A stretch of DNA of 29,916 nt from Candidatus Giovannonibacteria bacterium RIFCSPHIGHO2_02_43_16 (GCA_001778545.1 MFHJ01000025.1:1-29916); one strand, 5' to 3'; counted from the stretch's first letter, positions 15,386 through 23,576 are shown. The notes: generated from the sequence alone by a model not told the origin. Program-made: numbers and translations.

Positions 15386-16015
15386 TTACTTCAAAAAAGT
15401 CTCTTCTAAAACCTTGCTTGCGTCTTTCGGAATTATTAAAAATTTGTTTGAAAGCAAATCTGAGGCATTCAAATTTCTCGCTTCCTTGATGGAAACGTTT
15501 TTTAAATTGCGAAGCGCCCTCCAAGTTGGCGCATCTTTTCTCGGCAAAATGACTAAAGCGCTGGAATTTCCCAACGGCATATTGCCAAGAATTTCCCGAG
15601 CATTTTTGGTCTTCGCTTCAGGCAGACTCAAATCATCCATAAAAAATATTTCTCCGTCCTTCAATTTTTGAGAAAGGATTGCAAGAACAGCTTTTCTCTT
15701 TGCTTTCTTGTTAATTTTCTCCATGTAATCCCTGTCTTTTCTTGGTCCATGGGAAATTCCGCCTCCAACCCAAATCGGGGAGCGGCTTGACCCATGCCTA
15801 GCCCTTCCTGTTCCTTTCTGCTGCCATGGTTTCTTTCCTCCTCCGGATACCTCGCTTCTATCTTTCGTGTGCGCTAAGACTTTTCTGGCATTAGCCCTCT
15901 CGGAAAGAAAAACTTGTCTAACTAATTCTGCGTTCCACGGGAAACCAAATACGCTCGCTGAAAGCGTTAAAGTTCCCTTCTCTTTTCCTTTGTTGTCATA
16001 AATCTTCGCCTCCAT
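15386..16015 (-). CDS. rplD: Ribosomal protein uL4
   Basis: 50S protein with a loop that lines the tunnel, 209 residues from MEAKIYDNKG; a TTG four codons upstream overlaps rplC and is less likely. Seen: VLAHTKDRSEVSGGGKKP, QQKGTGRARHGSSRSPIWVG, and the globular C-terminal half with NLNASDLLSNKFLIIPKDA. Gap to the rplC stop is 4 nt with this start. Confidence 0.96.
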   Translation of the reverse strand: MEAKIYDNKGKEKGTLTLSASVFGFPWNAELVRQVFLSERANARKVLAHTKDRSEVSGGGKKPWQQKGTGRARHGSSRSPIWVGGGISHGPRKDRDYMEKINKKAKRKAVLAILSQKLKDGEIFFMDDLSLPEAKTKNAREILGNMPLGNSSALVILPRKDAPTWRALRNLKNVSIKEARNLNASDLLSNKFLIIPKDASKVLEETFLK

Positions 16016-16019
16016 AGTA

Positions 16020-16655
16020 TTATCCAATTATTTCCACCAATGCGCCTCGCGCTCCAGGCATAGCTCCGCTGATATATAAAATATTTTTCTCCGGCTCGAT
16101 CTTGACAATTTTTAAATTTTTTACGGTAACCATATTGCCTCCCATTCTTCCCGGCATCTTTTTTCCTTTAATAACCCTCTGCGGCCAAGTGGCGCCGATC
16201 GATCCGACTTCTCTTTCGGAATGCTTCTGCCCGTGCGTCCTCGGCCCTCCTCGAAAACCGTGCCTTTTGACAGCTCCCTGAAATCCCCTGCCCTTGGACG
16301 CCGACCTCACTTTAACCAAATCCCCCTCTTTAAAAACAGAGGTGTCTATTTTATCGCCTCGTTTGAAGTCCGACTTCAATGGCTCCCCGAAGTCGGACTT
16401 CGGAGCAACGCGAAATTCCCTAAGCCACCTGAAGCTTCCCAAACCTTTAAGGTGCCCTTTTTGCGCCTTTGCTAAATTTTTTTCCTTTTTTTCTCCGAAA
16501 GCAACTTGAACCGCTTCATACTTGTCTTTTTCTCTATTTTTAACTTGCGATACGACAAGAGGACCCGCGCGCAAAACAGTCACAGGAATAACGTTCCCGG
16601 CTTCATCGAAAATTTGCGACATCTGAATTTTTTGGGCTAACATGAATTTTGCCAT
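16020..16655 (-). CDS. rplC: Ribosomal protein uL3 with a small repeat insertion
   Basis: 50S protein near the peptidyl transferase centre, 211 residues from MAKFMLAQKIQMSQIF, which matches the family start; a GTG further upstream would lie within a hairpin. Seen: GNVIPVTVLRAGP, the core SKGRGFQGAVKRHGFRGGP, THGQKHSEREVGSIGATWPQ, KGKKMPGRMGG. After LREFRVA comes PKSDFGEPLKSDFK, about 8 residues longer than E. coli L3. It is encoded by two GAAGTC/GACTTC palindromes 24 bp apart. Confidence 0.96.
   Translation of the reverse strand: MAKFMLAQKIQMSQIFDEAGNVIPVTVLRAGPLVVSQVKNREKDKYEAVQVAFGEKKEKNLAKAQKGHLKGLGSFRWLREFRVAPKSDFGEPLKSDFKRGDKIDTSVFKEGDLVKVRSASKGRGFQGAVKRHGFRGGPRTHGQKHSEREVGSIGATWPQRVIKGKKMPGRMGGNMVTVKNLKIVKIEPEKNILYISGAMPGARGALVEIIG
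16363..16403. repeat. Two palindromes with 24-bp period inside rplC
   Basis: Palindrome 1 at 16363-16379: TTGAAGTC, C, GACTTCAA. Palindrome 2 at 16387-16403: CCGAAGTC, G, GACTTCGG. Each has 8-bp arms around one base and encodes KSDF in L3. The pair explains the local extra length of L3. Confidence 0.75.
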
Positions 16656-16690
16656 TTTTTTGTGAGCTTGCGAGTTTATAAAAATGAGCA

Positions 16691-16714
16691 CCCCGCCGTG
16701 GCGGGGCGCCCCGC
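16691..16714. repeat. Double hairpin upstream of rplC
   Basis: CCCCGCC-GT-GGCGGGG (16691-16706) overlaps a perfect 14-bp palindrome, GCGGGGCGCCCCGC (16701-16714), so two hairpins compete for the middle arm. The left border TGAGCACCCCGCC (16685-16697) is identical to the left border of the GIY-YIG cassette at 22373-22385. It fills most of the gap between rpsJ and rplC. No T-run follows on the minus strand, so it is not a standard terminator. Confidence 0.7.
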
Positions 16715-16730
16715 AATCTTCCAGCTTTTC

Positions 16731-17072
16731 CTACAGCATTTTTACCTCTATATCCACCCCCGCGGGAAGATTTAAGTTCGTAAGCGCGTCAATTATTTTG
16801 GGGGTGACGTTAATAATATCCAAAAGGCGTTTATGAACCCTCATTTCAAACTGCTCTCGCGCATTTTTATGCACGAAGGTTGATCGATTAACGGTATATT
16901 TCCGAATTTCTGTCGGAAGAGGGACTGGGCCCATAACCTCGGCCCCATAACGAAGCGCCGTGTCCACAATTTGTTTTACCGAAGAGTCTAAAATCTTATG
17001 GTCATACCCGCGCACGCGGATACGCAGTTTTTGGAGCTCCTCGGTTTCACTTTTGGATGCTTTTTGTGCCAA
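16731..17072 (-). CDS. rpsJ: Ribosomal protein uS10
   Basis: 30S head protein (NusE in antitermination), 113 residues. Seen: [60 protein letters not shown] and the C-terminal [12 protein letters not shown]. The first usable start in frame is TTG (17072), 23 nt after the tuf stop; no ATG is available nearby, so initiation at TTG is likely. Followed by a double hairpin before rplC. Confidence 0.95.
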   Translation of the reverse strand: MAQKASKSETEELQKLRIRVRGYDHKILDSSVKQIVDTALRYGAEVMGPVPLPTEIRKYTVNRSTFVHKNAREQFEMRVHKRLLDIINVTPKIIDALTNLNLPAGVDIEVKML

Positions 17073-17095
17073 TTTTTTAGGAACGAAGCGATCTA

Positions 17096-18286
17096 TTACT
17101 TAATAATTTTAGTCACAACTCCGGCTCCAACTGTCTTCCCGCCCTCGCGTATAGCAAATCTCAGTTTATCTTCCATAGCAACGGGGCCGATAAGTTTGAC
17201 GATAAATTTTATAGTGTCGCCGGGCATAACCATCTCGATTCCTTGGGGTAATGTAACCTCTCCTGTGACATCTGTAGTCCTGATGTAAAACTGCGGCTTG
17301 TACCCGGTAAAAAACGGGGTATGTCTTCCTCCCTCCTCTTTGGTCAGGATGTAAACTTCCGCTTCAAAATCAGCGTGCGGAGTGATTGATCCGGGCTTCG
17401 CCAAGACCTGCCCGCGCTCTATGTCTTCCTTCTTAATTCCGCGAAGTAATATTCCGGCGTTGTCGCCTGCAATTCCCTCGTCGAGCTGCTTGTTGAACAT
17501 TTCGATTCCGGTAACGATGGTCTTTTGAGTATCTTTCAGTCCTACAATTTCGACTTCATCGTTTATTTTTATTTTCCCTCTCTCAATCCTTCCGGTAACA
17601 ACAGTTCCCCTGCCTTCAATAGAAAATACATCCTCAACCGGCATCAAAAATGGCTTATCTATTTCACGGACCGGCTCAGGAATATACTCATCTAATTTAT
17701 TAATTAACTCTAATATCGGCTTAGCCCATTCATCGTCTGGCGATTTCGCTTCAAGAGCTTTCGTCGCAGCTCCTCTAATAATTGGGGTTGTATCTCCGGG
17801 ATATTCGTATTTGGTAAGCAATTCTCGGATTTCAGTCTCAACTAAGTCCACGAGCTCTTTGTCGTCTACCATATCTACCTTATTCAAAAAGACAATTATT
17901 GCGGGTACCCCAACTTGGCGCGCGAGTAATATATGCTCTCTCGTCTGAGGCATTGGTCCATCGGCAGCGGATACAACTAAAATCGCGCCGTCCATCTGCG
18001 CGGCACCCGTAATCATATTTTTGATATAATCGGCGTGACCGGGAGCGTCAATGTGCGCGTAGTGGCGTTTGTCCGACTCATATTCGGAATGATGAAGCGC
18101 TATCGTAATTCCACGCTGGCGCTCTTCCGGAGCGTTGTCAATTTGGCTTATATTCTCGAGTTTTACCTTTTTCCCTGCAAGATTTAAGACATGCAAAATA
18201 GCCGCGGTCAGGGAAGTTTTCCCGTGGTCTACGTGCCCGATAGTTCCCACATTGAGGTGGGGCTTTGTCCTTTCAAATTTCGCCAT
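17096..18286 (-). CDS. tuf: Elongation factor Tu
   Basis: GTPase that brings aminoacyl-tRNA to the A site, 396 residues. G1 GHVDHGKT (19-26), G2 RGITI, G3 DAPGH (usual DCPGH), G4 NKVD, then domain 2 with [12 protein letters not shown] and domain 3 with the [19 protein letters not shown] stretch. Only one copy in the window. It heads the S10-spc cluster with its own promoter (18335-18363) and a leader of about 40 nt that has no Shine-Dalgarno site. In most bacteria it directly follows fusA; here a small gene unit and a terminator separate the two. Confidence 0.98.
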   Translation of the reverse strand: MAKFERTKPHLNVGTIGHVDHGKTSLTAAILHVLNLAGKKVKLENISQIDNAPEERQRGITIALHHSEYESDKRHYAHIDAPGHADYIKNMITGAAQMDGAILVVSAADGPMPQTREHILLARQVGVPAIIVFLNKVDMVDDKELVDLVETEIRELLTKYEYPGDTTPIIRGAATKALEAKSPDDEWAKPILELINKLDEYIPEPVREIDKPFLMPVEDVFSIEGRGTVVTGRIERGKIKINDEVEIVGLKDTQKTIVTGIEMFNKQLDEGIAGDNAGILLRGIKKEDIERGQVLAKPGSITPHADFEAEVYILTKEEGGRHTPFFTGYKPQFYIRTTDVTGEVTLPQGIEMVMPGDTIKFIVKLIGPVAMEDKLRFAIREGGKTVGAGVVTKIIK

Positions 18287-18334
18287 AAAATAAAAAAATT
18301 AAAGTAATAACCACTAATTGTAAGTGTATTTTAT

Positions 18335-18363
18335 ATATTAATCTAAAGGCAAAATAACGTCAA
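18335..18363 (-). promoter_or_regulatory. Sigma70-type promoter for tuf-S10-spc
   Basis: Minus strand: -35 TTGACG (18363-18358), 17-bp spacer, -10 TAATAT (18340-18335). The ATG of tuf lies 48 nt past the -10 box, giving a leader of about 40 nt. The -35 box begins just beyond the terminator of the preceding unit. Confidence 0.65.
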
Positions 18364-18370
18364 TAGCTTA

Positions 18371-18402
18371 AGAAAAGGGCCACCCGCACGCGAGTGGCCC
18401 TT
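18371..18402 (-). terminator. Rho-independent terminator after the small two-gene unit
   Basis: Arms AAGGGCCAC (18375-18383) and GTGGCCCTT (18394-18402), with a small inner CGC/GCG pairing in the loop. On the minus strand the stem is followed by TTTTCTT. It ends the 80- and 58-residue gene unit before the tuf promoter. Confidence 0.75.
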
Positions 18403-18429
18403 GACAGGTTGTGTGGATCAGCACCTTGC

Positions 18430-18606
18430 TCAATCCCAGTATTCGAACTTCGAACCCCTAGGGACTGCCGTATAGATGACGGACGGCTCGCCTCGAGCTA
18501 TATTGCCAATGGGCTTCAGCTCGAAACCCCCCTTTTGGATTTTCTCTCCTTTCTTTTGGATTTTTCTGTTGTTTCCTCTTTTGCTTTTCACTCTTCTTTT
18601 TGTCAT
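18430..18606 (-). CDS. Small basic protein of unknown function
   Basis: 58 residues, family not recognised. The first third is very basic (MTKRRVKSKRGNNRKIQKKG), which suggests nucleic-acid or ribosome binding, while the second half is mixed and ends YTAVPRGSKFEYWD. The start is fixed by a strong AAGGAGG 8 nt upstream of the ATG, unlike the ribosomal genes here. Second gene of a two-gene unit, with a terminator 28 nt after its stop. Confidence 0.65.
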   Translation of the reverse strand: MTKRRVKSKRGNNRKIQKKGEKIQKGGFELKPIGNIARGEPSVIYTAVPRGSKFEYWD

Positions 18607-18639
18607 ATGCTTCCCCTCCTTAAAAGATTTTAACAAAAA

Positions 18640-18882
18640 TTACCACAACCCTTTGAGCGCGAGGAATATCCTAAGAAACCAGAGGCAACTACAGATGAAA
18701 ATGGTTGAAAGGACTATTGTACTCCAGCGATCTAGTTTCGGAAATTCCAATACTATCTTTCGTCTGATCACATAATATTTCTTAATGACCAAGATGGCTC
18801 CGATAGAAATAACCATGACTGGGGCCGCGAAAGTGAGAAATAAGAGGGCTATAGCCGATAAATAAGCGCCGATGTGTTCCAT
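18640..18882 (-). CDS. Small membrane protein of unknown function
   Basis: 80 residues with two hydrophobic helices: about 5-32 (GAYLSAIALLFLTFAAPVMV and on) and about 54-76 (WSTIVLSTIFICSCLWFLRI), joined by a basic loop (KKYYVIRRK). No family recognised. A GTG two codons upstream overlaps the GGGAGGT Shine-Dalgarno (18888-18894), so the ATG at 18882 was chosen. It has its own promoter and is followed 33 nt later by the 58-residue gene. It lies between fusA and tuf, a place normally without other genes. Confidence 0.65.
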   Translation of the reverse strand: MEHIGAYLSAIALLFLTFAAPVMVISIGAILVIKKYYVIRRKIVLEFPKLDRWSTIVLSTIFICSCLWFLRIFLALKGLW

Positions 18883-18909
18883 ATACACCTCCCAAAGAAT
18901 TTCAAGAAA

Positions 18910-18937
18910 ATCATAACAAATTCACCAGGTTTTTCAA
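18910..18937 (-). promoter_or_regulatory. Promoter of the small two-gene unit
   Basis: Minus strand: -35 TTGAAA (18937-18932), 16-bp spacer, -10 TATGAT (18915-18910) with a TGT extension just before it. The leader to the ATG at 18882 would be about 20 nt and contains the GGGAGGT ribosome binding site. Confidence 0.6.
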
Positions 18938-18965
18938 CCCAAGAAAGTCAGTATGTTTTTTGAAA

Positions 18966-21074
18966 CTATTTTTTACCTTCTTTGATCAGCTCCGCGACGT
19001 TCGCGGGGACTTCTTCGTAGTGGGAGAATTCCATTGTGTAGGAAGCGCGGCCTTCTGTGTTGGAGCGGAGCTTCGTCACATATCCAAACATTTCGGAAAG
19101 AGGGACTTTGGCATCTATAACTTTCAGATTTAATCTGTCTGTTATCTGCTCTATTCGCGCGCGTTTTGAATTTAGATCCCCAGTAACATCGCCCATAAAT
19201 CTATCCGGGGTCACAACTTCGACTTTCATAATAGGCTCGAGTAATACTGGCTTTGCTCGCCTGCATACTTCCTGCGTCGCCATTGACGCCGCGATTTTAA
19301 AAGCAATTTCCGAAGAGTCCACTTCGTGATATGAGCCGTCATAAAGAATAATTCTGACGTCTACCAACGGGAATCCAGCGATAACTCCGCGATCCAACCC
19401 TTCTTTAACTCCTTTTTCAACTGCAGGAATAAATTCCTGCGGGACAACGCCCCCACGTATTTCATTTTCAAATTCGTTTCCTTTTCCGCGTTCGAGCGCT
19501 TCCGCTCGCAACCTAACGTGCCCGTATTGCCCGCGTCCTCCGGATTGCTTGATATATTTGCCTTCCGCTTCCGCAGTTCCTCTGATAGTTTCTTTATACG
19601 CAACCTGCGGGCGCCCGACGTTCGCCTCCACTTTGAATTCCCTCTTCATCCGATCAACAATGATCTCTAAATGCAATTCTCCCATTCCAGAAATTATTGT
19701 TTCCATCGTTTCTTCGTCTGATTTAATGCGGAATGTCGGGTCCTCTTCCGAAAGGCGCTTTAACGCCAGGCCCATTCTTTCCTGGTCCTGCTTGGTTTTC
19801 GGCTCGATTCTCATCGAAACTACCGGCTCCGGGAAAGTAATTGTTTCAAGCCGGATCGGATTTTCCGGATCGCACAGGGTATCTCCGGTTTTGGTATTTT
19901 TAAGCCCGACTATCGCTCCTATTTCTCCCGCGTAAATTTCCTTTATCTCCTCCCTATGGTTCGCGTGCATTCGTAAAATTCTCCCAATGCGCTCTTTGTC
20001 CTCGGTGTTGGAATTCAAGACATAAGAACCTGCTTTAAGCGTTCCGGAATAAACTCGAAAATAAGTTAGCTGCCCTACATAGGGATCGGTTTGCAGTTTA
20101 AAAGCAAGCGCTGTAAATGGGGTGTTGTCGTCTGCCAATCGGGAAATTTCTTCACCGGTTTTTAAATCCTTCCCTTTCGCCGGTGGGAGATCCGCGGGGC
20201 TTGGAAGATAGTCGACAACTCCGTCTAGCACAATTTGCACCCCTTTATTTTTCAGTGCCGAGCCGCAGAAAACCGGAATGAGATTATACGCCAAGGTTGC
20301 CCGCCGCAAAGTTTTTTTGAGCTCTTCTTCAGTAATTTCCTTGCCTTCGAGATATTTTTCGGTAAGCGCTTCGTCCTGCTCCGCTATTTTCTCAACCATC
20401 TTATGCCTCCATTTCTCCGCTTCGGCTTTGTTTGATTCCGGAATATCTTCAACGATGACTTTCTCCCCATGTTCGCCTTCGAAACGGACGAATTTCATGC
20501 GGATTAAATCTATTACGCCTTGAAAATCAGATTCTAAACCAACCGGGACGGTAACCGCAACGGCATTGGGAGTCAGCCGATCATGGATAGAATTTAGGCT
20601 GCCGGTAAAGGACGCTCCCATGCGGTCGAGTTTATTTATGAAACAAATTCGCGGCACTTTATATTTATCCGCCTGCCTCCAGACTGTCTCTGATTGCGGT
20701 TCAACTCCGGATACTCCATCAAAAACGACAACCCCGCCATCTAAAACGCGAAGGGATCTCTCGACTTCAACCGTGAAATCAACGTGTCCGGGAGTGTCTA
20801 TAATATTTATGCGGTGTTCGCGATTTTTAGAGGCGCTTGCCCCGTCGTATGACGGGGTCCAAAAACAAGTCGTCGCGGCGGATGTAATCGTAATTCCTCG
20901 CTCCCGCTCCTGCTCCATCCAATCCATCACCGCCTCGCCTTCATGCACCTCTCCGATTTTGTGCGAGACTCCGGTGTAAAACAAAATCCGCTCCGATACT
21001 GTTGTTTTTCCGGCGTCTATGTGCGCGATAATTCCAATGTCGCGCGTTCTTTCCAGTGGATATTCTCGAGGCAT
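18966..21074 (-). CDS. fusA: Elongation factor G
   Basis: Translocase GTPase, 702 residues. G1 [10 protein letters not shown]2 [11 protein letters not shown]3 [10 protein letters not shown]4 INKLDRMG, then domain II, and domain IV with [12 protein letters not shown] and [20 protein letters not shown]. Between TTCFW and [11 protein letters not shown] it carries [14 protein letters not shown], 14 residues where Thermus EF-G has 2 and E. coli 9. This piece is encoded around a perfect CCCCGTC/GACGGGG hairpin (20840-20857). It lies 11 nt after a small membrane protein gene rather than directly after rpsG. Confidence 0.98.
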   Translation of the reverse strand: MPREYPLERTRDIGIIAHIDAGKTTVSERILFYTGVSHKIGEVHEGEAVMDWMEQERERGITITSAATTCFWTPSYDGASASKNREHRINIIDTPGHVDFTVEVERSLRVLDGGVVVFDGVSGVEPQSETVWRQADKYKVPRICFINKLDRMGASFTGSLNSIHDRLTPNAVAVTVPVGLESDFQGVIDLIRMKFVRFEGEHGEKVIVEDIPESNKAEAEKWRHKMVEKIAEQDEALTEKYLEGKEITEEELKKTLRRATLAYNLIPVFCGSALKNKGVQIVLDGVVDYLPSPADLPPAKGKDLKTGEEISRLADDNTPFTALAFKLQTDPYVGQLTYFRVYSGTLKAGSYVLNSNTEDKERIGRILRMHANHREEIKEIYAGEIGAIVGLKNTKTGDTLCDPENPIRLETITFPEPVVSMRIEPKTKQDQERMGLALKRLSEEDPTFRIKSDEETMETIISGMGELHLEIIVDRMKREFKVEANVGRPQVAYKETIRGTAEAEGKYIKQSGGRGQYGHVRLRAEALERGKGNEFENEIRGGVVPQEFIPAVEKGVKEGLDRGVIAGFPLVDVRIILYDGSYHEVDSSEIAFKIAASMATQEVCRRAKPVLLEPIMKVEVVTPDRFMGDVTGDLNSKRARIEQITDRLNLKVIDAKVPLSEMFGYVTKLRSNTEGRASYTMEFSHYEEVPANVAELIKEGKK
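20840..20857. repeat. CCCCGTC/GACGGGG hairpin in frame inside fusA
   Basis: 7-bp perfect arms with a GTAT loop, flanked by GTCC on the plus-strand right side. On the minus strand the copy (GGACCCCGTC, ATAC, GACGGGGC) aligns with the element at 24188-24206 (GGACCCCGAC, TTTAC, GTCGGGGC). The only stem change is a swapped T-A pair that keeps the pairing. Confidence 0.75.
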
Positions 21075-21085
21075 ATTAATATTTT

Positions 21086-21439
21086 CTACCTCGCCCAGCG
21101 CCTCAACAAAGCTTTCAGAAAATGAATCTCAAAAAATTCCAAAGCAATTAATATTATAATGGAGGCAAAGACGGCGTAGAGGCTTACCACGCGCATCGCC
21201 TCGTTGAAAAGTTTCCAGTCAAAATTTTTATTCGGCAATGATTGTGGCGTACTTTGCGCGGTGGTTATATCAACGTTATATAGTGAAACATTTGCAACAC
21301 ATTTTACTACGTCATTGCACAACGAAAAATCGGTAGAAAAAATACCAATACCAAACGCTATAAGCGTTATAAAAAATATGGTAAGAGTAATGCGTCGTAG
21401 CGAGCTGATCATATAATTACGATATAGAAACAATAGCAC
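21086..21439 (-). CDS. Small membrane protein between rpsG and fusA
   Basis: 117 residues, not recognised. Two hydrophobic helices at about 18-36 ([17 protein letters not shown]) and about 88-106 ([19 protein letters not shown]) flank a polar loop with two Cys (CNDVVKC), so the loop may be extracytoplasmic. The GTG start at 21439 has a GTGAGG ribosome site overlapping the rpsG stop; an ATG nine codons later is an alternative. Being inside the str operon, it would be expressed with S7 and EF-G. Confidence 0.65.
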   Translation of the reverse strand: MLLFLYRNYMISSLRRITLTIFFITLIAFGIGIFSTDFSLCNDVVKCVANVSLYNVDITTAQSTPQSLPNKNFDWKLFNEAMRVVSLYAVFASIIILIALEFFEIHFLKALLRRWAR

Positions 21440-21445
21440 AAAACC

Positions 21446-21916
21446 TCACCACGCGAAATGCGCGAAGGCGCGGTTGGCTTCAGCCATTCTACGAGTATCT
21501 TCTTTTTTCTTGATCGCCCCTCCCTCGTTTCTAGAAGCGGCGAGAAGCTCTTCGGATAATTTCTCCGCCATCGGCTTTCCTTTCTTGGCTCTCGCCGCCC
21601 CAATCAACCATCGAAGCGCTAGTGTCACTTTTCTATGCTCGCTTACTTCCCTCGGAACCTGATAAGTCGCCCCGCCAACTCGCCTTGAACGAACTTCCAA
21701 AAGCGGGGAGGCATTCGCGACCGCTTCTTCTAAAACTTTAAGCGGATCGGGATTTTTTGTTTTCTCCCCGATTATTTTAATCGCGTCATATATAACTTTT
21801 CTCGCTGTAGATTTCTTGCCGTCGAACATTATGTAATTCGTAAACTTCTCAAGAAGCTCCGATTGATAAACCGGATCCGGATTTCGCTCAAATTTTTTCT
21901 TGAATGGCCTTCTCAT
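21446..21916 (-). CDS. rpsG: Ribosomal protein uS7
   Basis: 30S head primary assembly protein, 156 residues, the usual length. Seen: [35 protein letters not shown], the hairpin [20 protein letters not shown], and the C-terminal NRAFAHFAW. Starts 2 nt after the rpsL stop. Confidence 0.97.
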   Translation of the reverse strand: MRRPFKKKFERNPDPVYQSELLEKFTNYIMFDGKKSTARKVIYDAIKIIGEKTKNPDPLKVLEEAVANASPLLEVRSRRVGGATYQVPREVSEHRKVTLALRWLIGAARAKKGKPMAEKLSEELLAASRNEGGAIKKKEDTRRMAEANRAFAHFAW

Positions 21917-21918
21917 TT

Positions 21919-22338
21919 TTATTTAGATTCTTTAGGGCGTTTTGCTCCATACTTAGATCTCTGTTGTTTCCTTCCCTCAACTCCGGACGTGTCCAAAACT
22001 CCGCGGACGATGTGGTACCTGACTCCCGGAAGATCTTTGACCCTCCCTCCGCGAATGACAACGACAGAGTGCTCTTGCAAATTGTGTCCTTCTCCCGGAA
22101 TATACGCAGTGACTTCCATTCCGTTTGTAAGCCGGACTCTGGCAACTTTCCGCAAGGCTGAGTTAGGTTTTTTGGGAGTTGTGGTAAAAACCTTCAGACA
22201 AACCCCCCTTTTGAACGGAGAAGGGTAATAAACCGGCGTATTTTTGACAAGGTTAAAACCGCGGGCTAACGCCACGGCTTTGGATTTTTTTATGATGGGC
22301 TTGCGCCCTCTCCTGACTAACTGCTGTATTGTCGGCAT
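21919..22338 (-). CDS. rpsL: Ribosomal protein uS12
   Basis: 30S decoding-centre protein, 139 residues. Seen: [54 protein letters not shown] and [13 protein letters not shown]. Between KSKAVAL and KRGVC it has an insertion ([18 protein letters not shown]) of roughly 13 residues compared with typical S12, a form I associate with CPR bacteria. First gene of the str operon, with a TATAAT only 5 nt before its ATG. Confidence 0.97.
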   Translation of the reverse strand: MPTIQQLVRRGRKPIIKKSKAVALARGFNLVKNTPVYYPSPFKRGVCLKVFTTTPKKPNSALRKVARVRLTNGMEVTAYIPGEGHNLQEHSVVVIRGGRVKDLPGVRYHIVRGVLDTSGVEGRKQQRSKYGAKRPKESK

Positions 22339-22343
22339 GCTAA

Positions 22344-22349
22344 ATTATA
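22344..22349 (-). promoter_or_regulatory. Candidate -10 box for rpsL, leaderless spacing
   Basis: Perfect TATAAT on the minus strand, ending 5 nt before the rpsL ATG. No clear -35. The promoter region directly abuts the GIY-YIG cassette that begins at 22378. Confidence 0.5.
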
Positions 22350-22377
22350 TGAACGTTAGTGAATTAATAATTTGAGC

Positions 22378-22647
22378 ACCCCGCCCTTTCTATGAAATCT
22401 GCAGACTATTTATAATTCTTTTGCGCAAATGTCCAATGGAAGAGCCGTAATGCTTTAGTTGCCTTTCTCGATGTTGAGCATCTTTTTTTGAAAAATAAGC
22501 CTCGTAGTACGCAAGTTTCCAAAGAGGCTTATCCTTTTTATGCTCCTTGCAACGTCTTATAAGATTATCCGTATAACCGATATAAATCAAGCTGGTTGAG
22601 GGATGCCTTAAAACGTAAAGATAATACATGATGAGAAAGGGCGGGGT
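22378..22647 (-). mobile_element. Putative minimal GIY-YIG mobile cassette
   Basis: 270 bp bounded by perfect 14-bp inverted repeats, ACCCCGCCCTTTCT (22378-22391) and AGAAAGGGCGGGGT (22634-22647). They enclose a single GIY-YIG gene: the right repeat ends 5 nt before its ATG and the left repeat overlaps its TAG. I see no obvious target-site duplication. Mobility is an inference from this layout and from a shared border with the hairpin at 16685. Confidence 0.5.
22390..22629 (-). CDS. GIY-YIG nuclease domain protein
   Basis: 79 residues, start MYYLYVLRH; a longer frame upstream runs through the inverted repeat and is not supported. GIY-YIG fold marks: YLYVL and IYIGYT (the GIY and YIG strands), Arg in NLIRRCKEH, and the Glu of RERQLK. 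Proteins of this UPF0213-like type are single-domain putative DNA endonucleases, common in CPR genomes. No ribosome binding site is visible. It sits exactly between 14-bp inverted repeats upstream of rpsL. Confidence 0.88.
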   Translation of the reverse strand: MYYLYVLRHPSTSLIYIGYTDNLIRRCKEHKKDKPLWKLAYYEAYFSKKDAQHRERQLKHYGSSIGHLRKRIINSLQIS

Positions 22648-22686
22648 TAAGGTTTGGCAATCAAAATTTTTTCGCTCGCCAGATGA

Positions 22687-22702
22687 GCTCAAAATTTTGA
22701 GC
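22687..22702. repeat. 16-bp perfect palindrome
   Basis: GCTCAAAATTTTGAGC, between the GIY-YIG cassette and the M50 protease gene, 20 nt past the protease stop. It could act as a weak hairpin at the 3' end of the protease transcript, though it lacks a T-run. AAAATTTT also occurs 20 nt earlier in this A/T-rich gap. Confidence 0.4.
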
Positions 22703-22722
22703 CAACTCGCTTAAAAAGTGTA

Positions 22723-23346
22723 TCACGAACCCAACAGCAATTGCAATATAATAGAAGCGAGGGCGCCGAGCGGGATGAATAATATCCCGGGGAGAATGAA
22801 GATCAGGATTATTAATATAAAAAATCCGTACTGTTCCATGGCACGCTCAAGATTATAAAATCTCGGCGAGAGAAGTGAAAAAAGAAGTTTCGAGCCGTCG
22901 AGCGGAGGGATCGGAACAAGATTAAATAAGGCGAGCCAGATATTTATTTGAACAATTGCTAGAACTAAATTTGAAAATGTCGCATATTCTCCGGATAATC
23001 TAAAAATTATAGCGAAAAGGATTCCAATTAAAATATTCGCGGCAGGTCCCGCGACGCCTACGATCGCAGGCCCCCACCTTTGGTTTTTTAAATTATAAGG
23101 GTTATACGGAACTGGTTTCGCGTAGGCGAAGAAAAATGGGGCGTTTGATATTATAAAAATAAACGGCAGAATTATCGAGCCAAACAAATCCAGATGCTTG
23201 ATCGGATTTAAGGTCAGGCGGTCGGCGTATTTCGCAGTAGGGTCGCCCAGAATAAAAGCCGCCATCCCGTGCGATACTTCGTGAATCACCGCGGACATGA
23301 TTAAAATCGCTATATAAAATATTATTAATGGATCGAACCCTTGCAT
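22723..23346 (-). CDS. Site-2 protease family (M50) membrane metalloprotease
   Basis: 207-residue intramembrane zinc protease. Zinc ligands His22 and His26 in IHEVSHG, with catalytic Glu23; the third ligand is Asp150 in NLVPIPPLDG. About four to six hydrophobic helices; AIVGVAGPAANI is the typical GPAAN motif. It has neither the PDZ domain of RseP nor a CBS domain, so it is a short form whose substrate is unknown. Divergent from rpmB across 29 nt. Confidence 0.92.
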   Translation of the reverse strand: MQGFDPLIIFYIAILIMSAVIHEVSHGMAAFILGDPTAKYADRLTLNPIKHLDLFGSIILPFIFIISNAPFFFAYAKPVPYNPYNLKNQRWGPAIVGVAGPAANILIGILFAIIFRLSGEYATFSNLVLAIVQINIWLALFNLVPIPPLDGSKLLFSLLSPRFYNLERAMEQYGFFILIILIFILPGILFIPLGALASIILQLLLGS

Positions 23347-23369
23347 ATTTGTTCACTTTATCATATATT
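23341..23369 (+). promoter_or_regulatory. Candidate promoter of rpmB, leaderless spacing
   Basis: -35 TTGCAT (23341-23346), 17-bp spacer, -10 TATATT (23364-23369), then 6 nt to the rpmB ATG. The start of transcription would coincide with the ATG. The -35 box overlaps the start codon of the divergent M50 gene. Confidence 0.5.
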
Positions 23370-23375
23370 TTTTGA

Positions 23376-23576
23376 ATGGCTAAGGAATGTCCAATTTGCA
23401 AAAAGGGTTCGCAGATGGGAGTCAAAAGAGTGCTCCTTCGCGGAAAATACAACCCGACCAAGAAAGTAAGAAAATATCCCAACCTTCAATGGGCGACTTT
23501 AACGGCCGGAGGCAGAATTAAAATTTGCACGGATTGCCTAAAAAAAGAAAAATACTTGAGTTATGAAAAAAAATAA
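23376..23576 (+). CDS. rpmB: Ribosomal protein bL28, zinc-binding form
   Basis: 50S protein, 66 residues. It opens MAKECPICKKG and ends with CTDCLKKEKYL, so two CxxC pairs can hold zinc. The middle shows RGKYNPTKKVRKYPNLQWAT, matching the NxTKRxxxPNLQ core of L28. Divergent from the M50 gene; its last 14 nt overlap the start of the HD-domain gene. Confidence 0.88.
   Translation: MAKECPICKKGSQMGVKRVLLRGKYNPTKKVRKYPNLQWATLTAGGRIKICTDCLKKEKYLSYEKK

Noticed and set aside
15081..15671. Long plus-strand frame (196 codons) opposite rplB, rplW and rplD
   Set aside because: It lies antisense to three well-supported ribosomal genes and its product is a low-complexity Phe/Ser/Leu mix without family features.
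16656..16691. Upstream GTG start that would lengthen L3
   Set aside because: The GTG lies inside the hairpin and the added residues (LIFINSQAHKK) are not part of L3; the ATG at 16655 fits the family.
18401..18406. Plus-strand TTGACA as a -35 box
   Set aside because: No gene follows on the plus strand and no fitting -10 was found; it overlaps the terminator arm of the minus-strand unit.
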